NCBI GenBank assembly: GCA_039621445.1 | Contig: CP154956.1 | Location: 74,314,192 to 74,378,191 of the forward strand | From: Euglena gracilis | Taxonomy: Eukaryota; Euglenida; Euglenophyceae; Euglenales | Length of the DNA stretch: 64,000 nucleotides | Direction of reading: 5' to 3' | Part shown: positions 20,964 through 33,760 of the stretch, piece by piece | Position numbering within the stretch: position 1 is the stretch's first letter | Layout of the letters: every line of letters starts with the position of its first letter | The notes under the pieces: model-generated | What the model was told of the DNA's origin: nothing | Database searches by the model: none | What the model saw: only the letters and a program-made list of their open reading frames with translations | Position numbers and translations under genes: made by a program

Positions 20964-23900
20964 CCCCTTGCCAAACCATTGTTTACCAGGGTTCAAACCT
21001 TGAAAAGTTTGATGTACACACACTTTCAGAAATCCAGTCAGACGCGTTTTGAAAGCTACTCAGAGTCTAACACCCCATGGAAATTATGTGCAATCTGATC
21101 AGCGAGTGAAAAGCCAAGGTTTTCTAGGCAGGGTGTCGAGCACACACCAACCCCCCCCTTCTTAGACGGCCTGATCACTAGCCAGGAATACACTTTTCTT
21201 GTTGAGTCACAAAAATTTGGGCAGTTTCAGTGAAAAACCGCATCCGCACATCCGGATACGCAGGTGGTTCCATATGCCTCTTCCAGACTGGGCGAAAACA
21301 CTGTGAAACTGAGCCGTATGAGATTACCAGAGGTGCCCCATTTGTTCAAACATGTCCGGTAACCCGTCTTGTTGCAGACACTTCAGGCGGCCAGATTTCA
21401 GCAGCCCGCAGTTCGTACCAAACAAACGTCCCATGTTGACCTTTACCAGCACTTATTATCTTCCTATGGGCAGCGCAACATTGTGCAGCATGCCAGCTTG
21501 CCCAATACCAGCCACCTGTCTCCAATTCCACATGCATCAGGAATGAAACAGGTTCCGAGATGGGATGATAACGGTGATGGACAACGGGAGGGCAGAAAAG
21601 AGAGCTTGGGAGAGAGGGTAGCAGAGAGCAAAGGGCAAAAAAGAGGGTAATCATCAACGCTTGTCCATGTGTGTTTATCCCTTTGGGGGGGAAAAATCCT
21701 TCATGGAAAGGCCATTTTCAGAGGGAAGAAAATGTCATTCATCATTATTTTTGATTGTTTGTGGTCATTCGTGATTATTTGTGAGTATTCATGATTAATT
21801 GTGACTTTGGGAAATCCTCAAATCGTGCTGGTTCATGATCATTCGTGGCTATTTGTGGCACAAATTTGTGGGAACCCCTGCTCAGCACCAAATGTCTGTA
21901 GGGGAGGGCTCGGTGCCCTGCCACAGGTTGCCTGCTGTTTGCATTCCACACGGTGTAATGCACCCCTCCGCAACACATGCAGACATACCATCCCTCCAGC
22001 AGTGCACGACCCCGCTTCCACGTCACAACACAATGTGGGAACGCCTGTGTTTGGGTCTGCCGAGGGGGATGGGGTGCTGGGTTTGGAGCGGGGCTGGCTT
22101 GCACTCCTTTGCTGTGTGCCACTGGTTCCTAAAGCCACGGAGCGGAACCCCACTTAATTAATTTCTGGCAAGGGCTACGCCCTCCAGAACAGCCATCACA
22201 AACGATACAAAAATGGCTCCGAGGGACAAAAATGCACATGTGTGCACCCTTGAGGCCATTCATTGGCTGGCTGGCTGTGATTCTGTCTGTGGGAGGGCAG
22301 GAGAGGGAGGAGCACTCATGGTTGAGGGCACGCTGCGCATTCCGTGTGTCTTGCACCCAGAACCCAATCGTAGCACATCTCTGCGGCCGGCCTAACCTCC
22401 ACAGTGCACAGCTGGCTTTTTTGTTGGCGATTTCAGATGATGGGGCTCAACGCCTCATGGGGAGGGGGTACTGGCTGGTCGCTCGATTAGTTCACCGACT
22501 GCAAGTCGATCGACGAGTCGGTGGGGGCAACTGGCCAGTTAATTGACTAGTCGATCGACTAGCCACACTAATGTAGCAAAAGGGGGGGTCACCGACCTTT
22601 TAAGCCCCCCCCCCAATACTCATTTGCCTTGCCTTGGCCCAAAACTCCATAGAACACATTCCCATAGCCTACGAACTTGTCAAAAACGTTCCTTTTGTTG
22701 CTCAACTGTCCAAGGGCCCCAAAATAACAAAATCCCTTGTGTAGGCCATGGACTCAAAAATTTTGGATTTTCGGAAAAATTTGGTTCGTCTGCCAGCATT
22801 GCCCTCCATACGCCAGATTTGGCCGCCGACACACCTGGCCCGTGTGGCTTGTTTTGTGGCCCAATATGGCCGTTTTGGCGTGTTTTTGGGGCCATTTTGG
22901 AGGGGGGGTCCAAAATTGATATTGTTTCAAAAATATTGAAGCAAACCCAAAGGAAATATCCAGCGACCTAAAATGAAGCCCTGGGAATATCCTATCCAAC
23001 ATAGCTTTACTTCTTCCCCAACTCTTTGTATGGCCCAAGTTATGTCCAGTTTTCGGTCAATTTTGGCCCTTTTGGGGGGTCATTTGGGCTGGATTGAGGT
23101 ATAAAAAAAAATCGATGTCTCCAATATCCAATATCTCGGAAATGTAGCAAATCTAAAGGAAAATGTCCATCAACCAAAAACAAATACCTTGGAACCACTG
23201 CTTAAGGACCCTGACAGTCCACTGGGGGAGGGGGGGGTCACTCCACTTTTCGAAAAACCAGTCAATCACTTTTTTTTGGGAACCCAGTCAGTCACTACCC
23301 CCCCAGGGGGGGGGGTCGGCCACTCTGGAATTCAAAGGAAATTTGACCAAAAACATGAAAAAAAGGCCAAAAAATTTTCGGCGCCTTTGGCACCGGGTAA
23401 CTTTAATGGTTTTTTGCCGACCCTCCCACCTCCCCGGGGGGGGGGGGGGGGAGGGGATCCGGGCCAAAAACCAGTCAGTCGGCCAGTGACTAAGTGATTG
23501 ACTGGGCCGAGCCAGTCCGTGGACCAACCACATTGTTCAGACGTCTGCTGCCACATGGCACCATCGGGCAGATGAAGAGCTCAGCACTACACAAAACCTG
23601 GTCAACAGATGGAATTTTTCAGCACGGCTTTCAGGGAGGGTAAAACATTCATTTCACTTTTGCTGGGCGAAGCTCTCAGGGACAGATCCCTCCTCGGGCC
23701 AACCACTGGGAAGGGTCTGGGTTTCTGGGGGGACAACCCTTTAATCTTTGTCAAAATCACCCTGACCCTCGTCTCATCTGAGGGGGTGAAAAATGTGCAC
23801 GCACATGAGACACACACAACACGTGCGCACCCACGCACCCACGCACACACCTACGCACATACACAGCACGCACAAAGGTATTTCAACGGCTTCCCCTGTC

Positions 23901-26295
23901 ACGGGGTGGGTGGGTGAAAACAAATGTTGGCAAGCAGGGGATTTCTTAAAGACCCCCCCCCCCGGGAGGGGGGTCCAGACTCCGACTGGAAAAAAGGCTA
24001 CTGGGTGGAAACGAGCTGCTGGCTGGACCTTCTCCTCTCCCCCCCCCCCCGGGGGATAGGGGGGAGGGGGGTCCGGGGCTGGAGGGGGCTGTGCTGGGCT
24101 GGGTCGGTGAAAAAAAAATTTTCTGAAACATTTTTTTCTGTTTTCGACATTTTGATGGATGGGGCTAGGTCAAGGCCGGGGGCTGTGATGGAGGAAGCTG
24201 TGATGAGGGGAAAAAATGCAGGGATGGGTGTGCTGGGCAGCCTAGTTGGCTGGCCAGCCTGCGGCCGGCTGGCCCAGCCTCCGGCTGGCCCGGCCTCTGG
24301 CCGGGCTGGACCCAACTTTATTTCACTCAACCCCCCCTTAGTTGCACTAAGGCTTCTTGTCTGTTTATGGCCGGCGCTAACTTCGCTTCTGGCCCAGTTT
24401 GCTGCGTGGTCACTCAACCCCCTCCCGGGGGGGGGACTCCCAGCCCCAATTTGGGCTGCTGGCTGGAATTGAGCTGCTGGCTGGCTGGACCCCCCCCCCC
24501 GGGGGATGGGGTCCCCTCCGGCTTAAGAAGTCCCCTGTTGGCAAGAACTAAGACCAACTCAGCCAAAATGTCGACCATTTCTTCCAAAAAAAAACAACCA
24601 GCGGCATCCGAGCCGGCTGGAACACTTTTGATGACTTGGCTAAGCAACCCCACATGGGAGTGTCGATTTCCCACCTCCGGTCAGCCCATATCCGGCTGGT
24701 GGGGATCAGTCAGCAGCTTCTTTCCAGCCAGGCCAAATTTCCATCCTGTGAGCTGGACCCTGAGGGTCCAGCTCACCCCCTGTGTCAACGACAAATTCTT
24801 GGAACATTATCGTTTGTATTAATTTATTACCATGCCTTGGACAGGCGGGGGGGGGAGGGAACCGTTGCTGGGTTTGTGCGATCCCTGCCAAGAAATCAAA
24901 ACTGCAAAAAACTCTCAAAAGCTGCCTCAAGCAAAAAAAAAAAAGCAAAAGCGGAAAAAGTTTTTGAACTAAATTTTGAGCTGGGTAGGCCATTTTACGA
25001 CCCATTTTTGCTGATTGTTGATTTGCACCCCAAAAGCCAAAATCCTTTTGGCTTTTAGGCAGCTGGGGAAAAAAAATCTCGTTTATAGGTGCCAGAGCTG
25101 GAAAAAGCCTGCTGGCTGGCTGGATCCCCTCCCCCCCCCCCAGATGGGGTGCCCTTCGGCTGAAGCGACGCTGGGGGGGGGGTCAACGACCAGAAATGTG
25201 CCGTTGCATGGGGGAGGGGGTCAAAGACACAATGTGATGGACAGGGGGAGGGAAAGTATTTTGTTCATTTTCCAAGGACAGAAAAGTGCTTACAAAGCAT
25301 CGATGGTGGTGCACCTGTTTAACAAGGGTTCCAAAATCAGCCTGATAGTTGTCACCAGCCATAGCGCACATGCTCCCTGTCATCGGGAAGGTTGGAGCCT
25401 CAACGCTGTTGTAAGTGGTGATGGAGGATGACAGACATAACGGAGCTAGGGGCTGAACACTGTACCGGCGTCGAAGGAACAGAGACCGGATGCCCAGCAT
25501 GAGGCCCAAGGCAGCCAACGCCCACTGTGCAAACCTGCACATGAAATCGGTCACAAAACACCTGGAATGAAAAAGAAATTCTCCAGTGTACAAACAGTGC
25601 TCGAGGATGAAAAGCAACAGCAGAGTGGGGTCAACAATCAGGTTTTGATGAGTGCGGAGCTCTTTGAAAGACACCCCCCCGCGCGCGCAGTCCCCCCAAA
25701 CCTCCCCCCTGCGACCCCCCCAGGCGTTCGCCCCCCCCCCAACCCCACCTGGCGCCTGCCCCCCACCCCAAGCCCCTGCCCAGCCACCCATTCCCCGGCA
25801 CCACCATTACCCCCGACACCTTGCCCTCCAGCAGTCCATTTTGAGTGAGAAAGGTCCTAGGGGCTTCAGCTTAGGTCTCCAATGATCTCCTTTGGTTCTC
25901 CATCATTTTGGAGACATTTAGAACTATTTGACCACAAATCCCAAAAACGGCCGTTTTGCTTGCCGTTTGTCAGAACGTTTGACCAAAAAAATGGGCCATG
26001 TCAAGGGGCAGTGGCCATACAATTTTTTACCGACCCCCCCCCCGGGTCACTTCGACTCTTCCAAAAACCAGTCACTCACTTTTTTCGGAAAACCAGTCAG
26101 TCACTGCCCCCCCCCGGGGTTCGGCCAAAAACATTTGACCAAAAACATGCAAAAAAAAGGTCAAATTTTTTCTGACGCCTTTGGCGCTGGGTCATATTGG
26201 TGGTTTTTTGCCCCCCCCAGGGGGAAGCACTCTGAGAGGAAAAAACCAGTCACCCACCCTCCTGGGTGGGGGGGGGTCGGCCAGTGACTAAGCGA
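20964..26295. other. repeat mosaic, no firm gene
   Basis: It holds short palindromic clusters of tcgattagttcaccgac / gactagtcgatcgactag type (22.48-22.57 kb) and GC-run elements with cagtcactcac ends (23.2-23.5 and 26.0-26.3 kb). There are also ggctggctgg repeats (24.2-24.5 kb). Minus-strand frames at 25.27-25.56 kb (CRFAQWALAALGLMLGIRSL; FPMTGSMCAMAGDNYQADFG) look protein-like and may be isolated exons, but I find no phase-matched borders. Confidence 0.4.
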
Positions 26296-26660
26296 TTGTG
26301 TGGCAGTGGCCCTGGCAACTTTTACAGGGTGTCGGACAGTTGAGAAACAAAAAGGATCCCAAAACGCATTGGTAGCACAATGGATGTTGCTAATATGGGG
26401 CCCTCGAGAAGTTGAGAAACAAAAGGATTGGCACAAGGGATTTTTTATTATGGGGCCCTCGGTGGGTGGGAAACAAAACGGATTGGCCTTCCAAAACGTG
26501 TCGGTAGTTCAAGGGGTTTTGTTACTTTGGGGCTCTGGTTGAGACAGTTGAGAAACAAAAGATGTTGGCCCCCAAAATGGCTTGGCAGCACAAGGGGTTT
26601 TGCTATTTTGGGGCCCTCGGACAGTTGAGAAACAAAAAGTATTGGCCCCAAAAACGTCTC
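26296..26660. repeat. tandem/dispersed repeat, about 80-95 bp unit
   Basis: The unit is gggccctcggacagttgaga followed by aacaaaa(c)ggattggcccc and gcacaaggggttttgttat. Four copies lie here, five to six at 30055-30480, and a single inverted copy at 22.69-22.76 kb. Confidence 0.85.
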
Positions 26661-27470
26661 GGTACAAGGGAATCAAGAATTATTTGGTACAAATCCGAAT
26701 TCTATTTTTCAGCTCTCGACATGCCCCAAGAACGCCCTTTGCTGTTGCAAACACTCCCTTCAAAATTACCTTAGACTGTTGAGTCGGCCGACTAGTCGGT
26801 CGACTCAACAATTAGTTGACCGACCAGTCGGTCGACTTTTTATCAACAGGACCCCCCCCCATGCATCACCAACTAGTTGGTCGACTCAACAGGACCCCCC
26901 CCCAGGTTAAGTCGGTGAGCCCTGATGGACGGCCCATGTTGAATGTGACCATCGGAACTATGAAAAATCTTCAAGCAATGCAGAAAAAAATGTTGCTGAA
27001 AAGATGTTGGGAAAACTTTGCACGTGTAAACTATTCTGCCGCACGAGAAGTTTGTATGAGTGTGCCATCGAGGCTTATCGTCAGCTTAAGTTGCTGAGAG
27101 ATCAAGGAAGGAAACACCAAGTTTTCCCGTGGGGCCTGTTGGTCACATCAAGGGCATTCCGCCGCTCCCACCAACATTTGCCACATGTCAGGGAATTATG
27201 TCCTGGGTGTCGTCCATCCTGGGATGCCCTGTGACTTTCAGCTGTGACTTTCGGCGGTGAATTGCTGCTTTCTACTGTTTCTTTTTTCTGTTGGACAAAA
27301 TCTGCTTTTCAAACACAAGACTTACGTGACATACTTTTTGTACTGAGTCCTGCATTTGTGACACATATTCTGTCGTGAGTCCTTTTGCTTGTAAATCCAA
27401 AATGGAGTATTTCTGGTGAAAAAAAATGTTGAATCTGGCTGCACATCATGGGGGGGCTTTATATTTGGGG
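26661..27470. other. palindromic cluster then a possible small plus-strand exon
   Basis: Bases 26779-26890 hold gtcggccgactagtcggtcg-type palindromes. Bases 26930-27085 (+) encode GRPMLNVTIGTMKNLQAMQK then KMLLKRCWENFARVNYSAAR. It looks protein-like but has no family signature and uncertain borders. The remainder shows nothing. Confidence 0.3.
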
Positions 27471-28620
27471 GGGTCGCTGAGCTCTTATCCCTTTAGGGTA
27501 AGAGCGAAGCTTACCCCCCCGACCCCCCACTCGGGGCCACCTCGGGACCGGCGGATTATGACCATGATCCCGGCCCCATTCCCAAAAAAAAATTTTCAGT
27601 CGCAAGCGACTGGATTTCAAGTTTCCGAAGCACCTGGGTTTGACCCCCAACTCCCCGCCAGGCCCGAGTTATTCACGCGCGAAGGGGTCTAAACTGGGTA
27701 GGATCGGCCCGCCCCCCCTTTTTAAGCCCCCCCCCTTTGGACTCTGCCATTTCGGCCAAAAAAACGTCAATTTTCAAAATTTCAAAATATCTCCAAAATG
27801 AATCCAAATCAAAGGAAATGTCCGGAGACCTAATTTGAAGCCCTTGGAACGCCCCATCTACCGGTATTTTGATTTCCCCGCAACTCCCCGCCCAGCCCGA
27901 GATACGGCCGTTTTCGGCCCAGATGGCCGTTTCGTACACTTTTCCCACTGTTCGACTTAGCCGTTTTCGGGGGGTGGGGGTCAAAAAATCAATGTTTTCA
28001 AAATTTCTCGAAAATGATGCAAAATCAAAGGAAATGTCCGGAGAGCTAAATTGAAGCCCTTGGAACGCTCTATCTACTGGGATTTTGATTTCCCCGCAAC
28101 TCCCCGTCTAGCCCGAGATACGGCCGTTTTTCGACCAATTTACTCATTTTCAGCTCAAAAACAGTTTTTCCAGGTCCGGGAGGCCAAAAAAATCGTTTCG
28201 GGCAAAAAAAAATTCGATTTTTTTGACTTTTTTTTGACCCGGTTTTGACCCAAAGTCAATGGGTTGGCGGCCCAAAACGGGGTGCTGGCGGGTCGGAAAA
28301 ACGGGCTATTTTGTACACTTCCTCCACTGGTGGACTTGGCCGTTTTCGGCCAAAAAATTCGAAAAAAAATCGAAATTTTTTTGCCCGAAACAAATGTTTT
28401 TGGGCCTCCCGGACCCGGAAAACCTGCTTTTGAGCCGAAAATGAGCGTTTTTCGACCCGCCAGCGCCCCGTTTTGGACCGCCGACCCATTGACTTTGGGT
28501 CAAACCCGGGTCAAAAAGGTCGAAAAAAATCGAGAAAGAAATTTTGCCCAGAAAAACTGTTTTTTGAGCCAAAAATGAGCGCTTTTCTAACCCCCGGCGC
28601 CCCGTTTCGGGCAAAAAACC
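27471..28620. repeat. inverted duplicate of the 10-11.9 kb satellite region
   Basis: It shares gctgagctcttatccc, gcggattatgaccatgatcc, gagttattcacgcgcgaagg and cgagatacggccgtttt with 11.0-11.88 kb in opposite orientation. Bases 28.13-28.62 kb add both orientations of the satellite unit from 9.9-10.7 kb. Confidence 0.75.
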
Positions 28621-30054
28621 TTGCATTTCAGTCAAAAGAGCTCCATGGAGTGGGCCGGTTTAAATGGGGGGGTCAATGAAGGGGTGGGTGCGCGCTTATT
28701 AAGAGCTCAGCACTATTCAAAACCTGGTTTATATTTGGGAGAGGTGAATTGTCCTTGGTCGATTTGGCCAATTTTTGGGGGGACACAATTCATGGTGTGG
28801 AAACAGAAGGTGCCAAAAGGGCCCCCTCTTATCGCGATCGAACCCCCATTTTGTTGTGAAATTGTTACCCAAAATTACAATCCTCCGAGATTATCTCAGC
28901 TAAATTCCTTCCCAAAGAAACATGTTCCACACCTTTGGTGAGATTCATCCATGAATCACAAAAAAACGTGCCTACAAAATTTTGCAAACTCCAGAGCCTG
29001 CACCATGGTGGACCCCCGGTAAACCACAAATTCACCACAGAACACTCCGATTTCTCACGCTTTGGAAGCCGAGACTGGTTGATGATTCTAAAGTGAAGGG
29101 GGTGAATTCGGGGAATGGTGGGAAGTTATGGGGGTCACGCGCAAAAAATGGTAATCGAATTAGAAATGGCATTAGAAATAACTGAGAAAAATTTTTGGAG
29201 GAAAATGAGAAATGAAGAATTATGATTTTAGTGTCAGGATTTTTACCCAAATACTAGCTGGCCCAGATCCCCTCCCCAACGACAGCTCCACCGGGCTGGG
29301 TGGTCTCCAGCACCTTTTTCCCGACCAGCTTTGCCCAAACGGGGGGGAGGGGCTTGAGGCCTGAAAGCCCATGAAAATAGATTTCTTTCACGACTTTTTC
29401 TGTGGATGGAAAAAAAATCCTTGGAAATAAAACATGCCAGGTTGGGGGCACTGAACTCTTTATCAGTTGAGAGTCAAGGCGAAGATTGCAACCGGTCAAA
29501 ATGGGGTGTCGATGAAAACTGCAGATTATCACCATGATCCCAGACCTGTTCCCGGATTTTTTCCCCAATCTCAAGCGACTGGATCCTTGCTTTCCGAATC
29601 ACCTCTTTGACCATTACTCAGCCGACAAAGGGTCCAAACTGGGTTGGATTAGCCCCCCCCCCCCGTTTCGACTCTGCCATTTTACTGGGGTGAGATTTTG
29701 GGTCAAAAAAATCAGTTCTTTGAAAATATCTTGAGAAAACGTAACATTATTTCCGAAAGTGTCGGCTAGACCAAATGTACCCCGAGACCCTCAATCACCC
29801 GCTGTCCCAGGGGGGGGGGGGTTGCGCCAATTTTTTCTCGGTGCAGTCCTGTTTCAGCACAGTTGGATTAACTAATTGGTTGAATGCCACTCGACCACTT
29901 CCAGCCAGTCTTAACCGTGGCCGTGTCAACAAACCTGACCCTTGGCTTTCACTGTCCCTGGCCACAACCTGTGGAGTGTAGCCCAGTCTTTGATTTGAGC
30001 CTTGAGCGAAGGTGTGCAACCTCTCCCTCCAGCTGTCGAAAACAAGCTGCCATC
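28621..30054. other. no gene recognised
   Basis: Low-complexity and unique sequence in which no exon stands out. Bases 29.52-29.66 kb are a decayed partial copy of the 11.6-kb repeat. Confidence 0.35.
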
Positions 30055-30480
30055 TTAAGGACTCTTTTGTTATTTTGGGGCCCTCGGACAGTTGAGAAAC
30101 AAAACGGATTGGCCCCCCAATGTATTGGTAGCACAAGGGGTTTTGTTATTTTGGGGCCCTCGGGAAGTTGAGAAGCAAAGCGATTGGCAAAAGGGATTTT
30201 GTTATTATGGGGCCCTCGAGAGGTTGGGAAACAAATTGTTGGTTGGTTGGGGATTGGCCCCCAAAACGCCTCAGTGGCACAAGGGGTTTTCTTATTTTGG
30301 GGCCTTCGGGTGGTTGGGAACAAAACGGATGGGCCCCCCAAAATGCCTCTGTGGCACAGGATTTGTTATTTTGGGGCCATTTTGGGGGGGCAACCCCTTT
30401 TCTTTCTCAACTGTCTGAGGGCCCCAAAATAACAAAATTCCTTGTGCCACCGAGTCGTTTGGAGTCCAATCCCTTTTGTT
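30055..30480. repeat. tandem repeat, ccctcggacagttgagaaac family
   Basis: Five or six units of the same family as 26296-26660, ending with an inverted unit at about 30400-30480 so that the array closes on itself. Confidence 0.85.
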
Positions 30481-30624
30481 TCTCGAGCTTCTTGACGCAG
30501 TGAGTAGAGCATATGCAGTATGGGACATTTTGCTGCCTTGCATGATCAAGAACTCAATTCTGACCTGAGGCATGACAAGATTTCACCCACCGACGGCGCA
30601 AGGCGGTAGACTGGGGGGGGGGGG

Positions 30625-30770
30625 GTAGTGGGTAGTCGGCCGACTAGTCGGCCGACTACCCAATTGGTCCACCGACTAGTCCTAGTCGGTAGCTAGTCGG
30701 CGAGACAGGGGGGGGGGGGTAGTGGGTAGTCGGCCAACTAGTCGGCCGACTACCCACTCTAATGTACTAA
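30625..30770. repeat. GGCCGACTAGTCGGCC palindrome cluster
   Basis: gtagtcggccgactagtcgg is repeated three times with C or G runs between. A mirror cluster lies at 32045-32180. The two may be the ends of one 1.5-kb palindromic element that encloses the 110-bp tandem array: gtactaacgggtcaaaaccg at about 30766 is mirrored by cggttttgacccgttagtac at about 32022. Confidence 0.75.
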
Positions 30771-31104
30771 CGGGTCAAAACCGCCGACTTTTAAGCCCCC
30801 CCCCCATGAACAAAATCCAATGCAATCTAGTCGGTGGCTAGTCGGCGGTCATAAAAATGGTCTGTGGCGGGCCCAAATCACCCGGAAATGGTCCGGATGG
30901 GTCCAAATAAGTGTCTTACGCCTAAATAAACACCCCCAGATGGAAATCTTTGGTCAGTGGGGGGTCGGTGGGCCCTTGATGGGGGTCCGGAGGGGTAAAG
31001 AACCAATGATGAAACAGGGATTACATTAAAATCCTTTAGAAATGCAATCTGCAATCTGCGTTTTGCATCACGAGAGGCAGAAAACTCCCCCCTCCACGCC
31101 AATC

Positions 31105-31790
31105 CGAGACTCAAATAACAAAATCCCTTCTGTGTTGGCAACGTACTCGGGGGCTAAGTCGTTTTGTGGCTCACTTTGGCATAGGCGGGGGGGGCTCCGC
31201 CCCCCCGCACCCCCCCCCCTCAAATAACAAAATCCCTTCTGTGTTTGCAACATACTCGGGGGCTAAGTCGTTTTTGTGGCTCACTTTGGCATAGGCGGGG
31301 GGGGCTCCGCCCCCCCCGCACCCCCCCCCCAATAACAAAATCCCTTCTGTGTTGGCAACATACTCGGGGGCTAAGTCGTTTTTGTGGCTCACTTTGGCAT
31401 AGGCGGGGGGGGCTCCGCCCCCCCCGCACCCCCCCCCTCAAATAACAAAATCCCTTCTGTGTTTGCAACATACTCGGGGGCTAAGTCGTTTTTGTGGCTC
31501 ACTTTGGCATAGGCGGGGGGGGCTCCGCCCCCCCCGTACCCCCCACCCAAAAAAAAAAATCCCTTCTCTTTTTGCAACATACTCGGGGGCTAAGTCGTTT
31601 TTGTGGCTCACTTTGGCATAGGCGGGGGGGGCTCCGCCCCCCCCGCACCCCCCCCCCAAATAACAAAATCCCTTCTGTGTTGGCAACATACTCGGGGGCT
31701 AAGTCGTTTTTGTGGCTCACTTTGGCATAGGCGGGGGGGCTCCGCCCCCCCCGCACCCCCCCTCAAATAACAAAATCCCTTCTATGTTGG
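31105..31790. repeat. 110-bp tandem array, six units plus a partial
   Basis: Each unit has aataacaaaatcccttctgt, acatactcgggggctaagtc, gtggctcactttggcatagg and a palindromic ggggggctccgccccccc. The units are nearly identical, so the array is recent. The reading frames across it are artefacts. Confidence 0.95.
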
Positions 31791-32044
31791 CTATAGACTT
31801 GGGGGATAAGACCCTTTTTTTGTGCAAATTTTGACTTATACTGAAAATTCAATGGGGAGAGGAGTACTTTTGTCAAAAGTGGCCCAAAATGGACATTTTC
31901 CCCCAATTTTTTTGCATATTCACCCCCGATTGGGGGGTTCTGGAGCCATTTGGGTCGGTTTTGACCGGAGTTGAGGTGATTTAGACATTTTTTTTTACCA
32001 GGGGGGGGGCTTAAAAGTCGGCGGTTTTGACCCGTTAGTACATT

Positions 32045-32420
32045 AGAGTGGGTAGTCGGCCGACTAGTCGGCCGACTACCCACTACCACCCCGCCCAACC
32101 GACTACAATTAGTCGGCCGACTAGTCGGTGGACCAATTGGGTAGTCGGCCGACTAGTCGGCCGACCACCCACTCCCCCCCCCCCCCCAGTCTACCGTTTG
32201 GCACTCCCACCGACCCTGAATGACACCCCCCATATGCACATTAGACTGTTGAGACCAGTGGACTAACTCAATTGTACCAATCGTTCGACAAGTTGGTCGG
32301 GTAGTCAACCGACTCAACAATTGGTCAAATCAACAATAGAATCGGCCGACTCAAAAATTGCGTCGAATGACTAGTCGACCGACTCAACAATCGAGTCGAC
32401 CGACTGGTCGGTCAGGACCC
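32045..32420. repeat. AGTCGGCCGACTAGTCGG palindromes and relatives
   Basis: The second palindromic cluster, with gtcggccgactagtcggccg and, further on, gtcgaccgactcaacaa variants. It pairs with 30625-30770. Confidence 0.75.
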
Positions 32421-33200
32421 CCCCCCCCTCAGGCTACTGTTTGCGGCCGTCCATCAGTGTGGGTCCAAATATAAGCTGGGGAGGCTCAGGAGCTACAAAA
32501 ACAATGCAGCGCAACACCAAGAGGGGCAAACCTGTACACTGTCGGTGTTGTCACCAGAGGGGTTTGCCGTAGAAGTGAAGAAGCAACCCTCATAGAGGGA
32601 CTACCCCTCGAAACAAGTGCTTGACTGCCCAACGATGGTTCCAGAGCCCTTCGGCCAACTGCACCGATGCGGATAACGGCATGGCGAGAAGCCACACGGG
32701 TGAGGACAGGGAATTGATTTTGCAACGGAAAGTGGGAAATAAATGAGTGCAGTGGATTCGATGGCCAGGGATCAAAATCAAATCAAATTGGTTTTGTCAA
32801 CGGTCCGTGTTCCAAGAGGGCGTTGCACCTGTACCCCCCCTCCTTGTCCCCCATCCCCTTGCCCTCAAAACACCACTTGAGTCCAAAAGCAATGAAATAA
32901 AATGGAAAAAAAATCTGAGATTTTGAGGCAAGAACGGCCCTGCCTCACGCACCGAAAAAAAGCCAAAAAGTATGCCTCATGCACCCAAAGCTGGCTATTT
33001 AGACACAGAAAAAAGGGATTACAAAAGGGATTTCTCTGCTTTCCCTGAACGGAGTACAAGGCTGAGTGGACCGTCCACTTACAAAAAAACAAAATGCCAA
33101 CAGACGCCAGCACAACTAGAATGAATGGCCCAAAGGTCATGCACTGAGAGAGGAAGGGTAAATCGGCCCAACACCCTAGGTCGCTAAGGTTGCGCTAGGG
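32421..33200. other. no gene recognised
   Basis: Mixed unique sequence. I see no supported exon or repeat. Confidence 0.3.
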
Positions 33201-33202
33201 TC

Positions 33203-33240
33203 GTGGGCCGACCCTAGGGTCGACCCTTGGGTCGGCCCAC
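33203..33240. repeat. 38-bp near-perfect palindrome
   Basis: GTGGGCCGACCC...GGGTCGGCCCAC, with one mismatched pair in the inner part. Confidence 0.85.
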
Positions 33241-33362
33241 TCCACGACCTCGACCACCCTATCAAAAAAAAAATTGATCAAGCCTTCAAACCTTCAAATA
33301 CAAAGAAAACAAAAACAAGGAATACTACAGCCGACAGACACTACACAAAAATCGTCCATGTC

Positions 33363-33435
33363 ACCCGGACACACCGTGTGTCCGGGTTATGGGCGCCGAA
33401 GGCGCCCATAACCCGGGTACACGGTGTGTCCGGGT
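33363..33435. repeat. hairpin with 35-bp arms and GAA loop
   Basis: ACCCGGACACACCGTGTGTC ... GGGCGCC, loop GAA, then the complement with two mismatches. It is probably DNA that folds back, like the hairpin intron at 33878-33996. Confidence 0.85.
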
Positions 33436-33552
33436 TACAATGGACGATTTTTGTCTATATCCGTTGACTAAGAGGCCCAAGACACACACTGTGTCTCGTG
33501 GAACTTAGCCACGCAATGTCTACCCCGTATTTTTTTGCGATTTTTTGTCAAA

Positions 33553-33633
33553 TTTTCAGTTCACGAGGACACACACTGTGTCTCGTGGACTGCCAGTCCA
33601 CGAGACACAGTGTGTGTCCTCGTGAACTGAAAA
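33553..33633. repeat. perfect 40-bp inverted repeat around one base
   Basis: TTTTCAGTTCACGAGGACAC ... CGTGGACTG, C, then the exact complement ending GTGAACTGAAAA. CAG near the left end and CTG near the right end sit where a nonconventional intron would have them, so this may be an intron or a mobile hairpin. The same gtccacgagacacagtgtgtg arms recur at 33480 and 34612-34705. Confidence 0.9.
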
Positions 33634-33760
33634 AATCAAGAATTCCCACTGGTCCGACCAACAAGTGCCCCCCAATAACTTGGCTCAGAGCATAAAGGTT
33701 TCTCGTGGACAAGTTTTACCACATTCCACTACCTGTCCTTGCAGTTTTTTCTTTCGGAAA

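Noticed and set aside
31171-31756. Repeated small frames with AYAKVSHKNDLAPEYVANTE
   Set aside because: Translation of the 110-bp tandem array. The unit is not a multiple of three, so the frame changes from unit to unit.
31105-31790. CRISPR-like array
   Set aside because: The units are about 110 bp with no short direct repeat plus unique spacers. The whole unit is conserved, and the DNA is eukaryotic.
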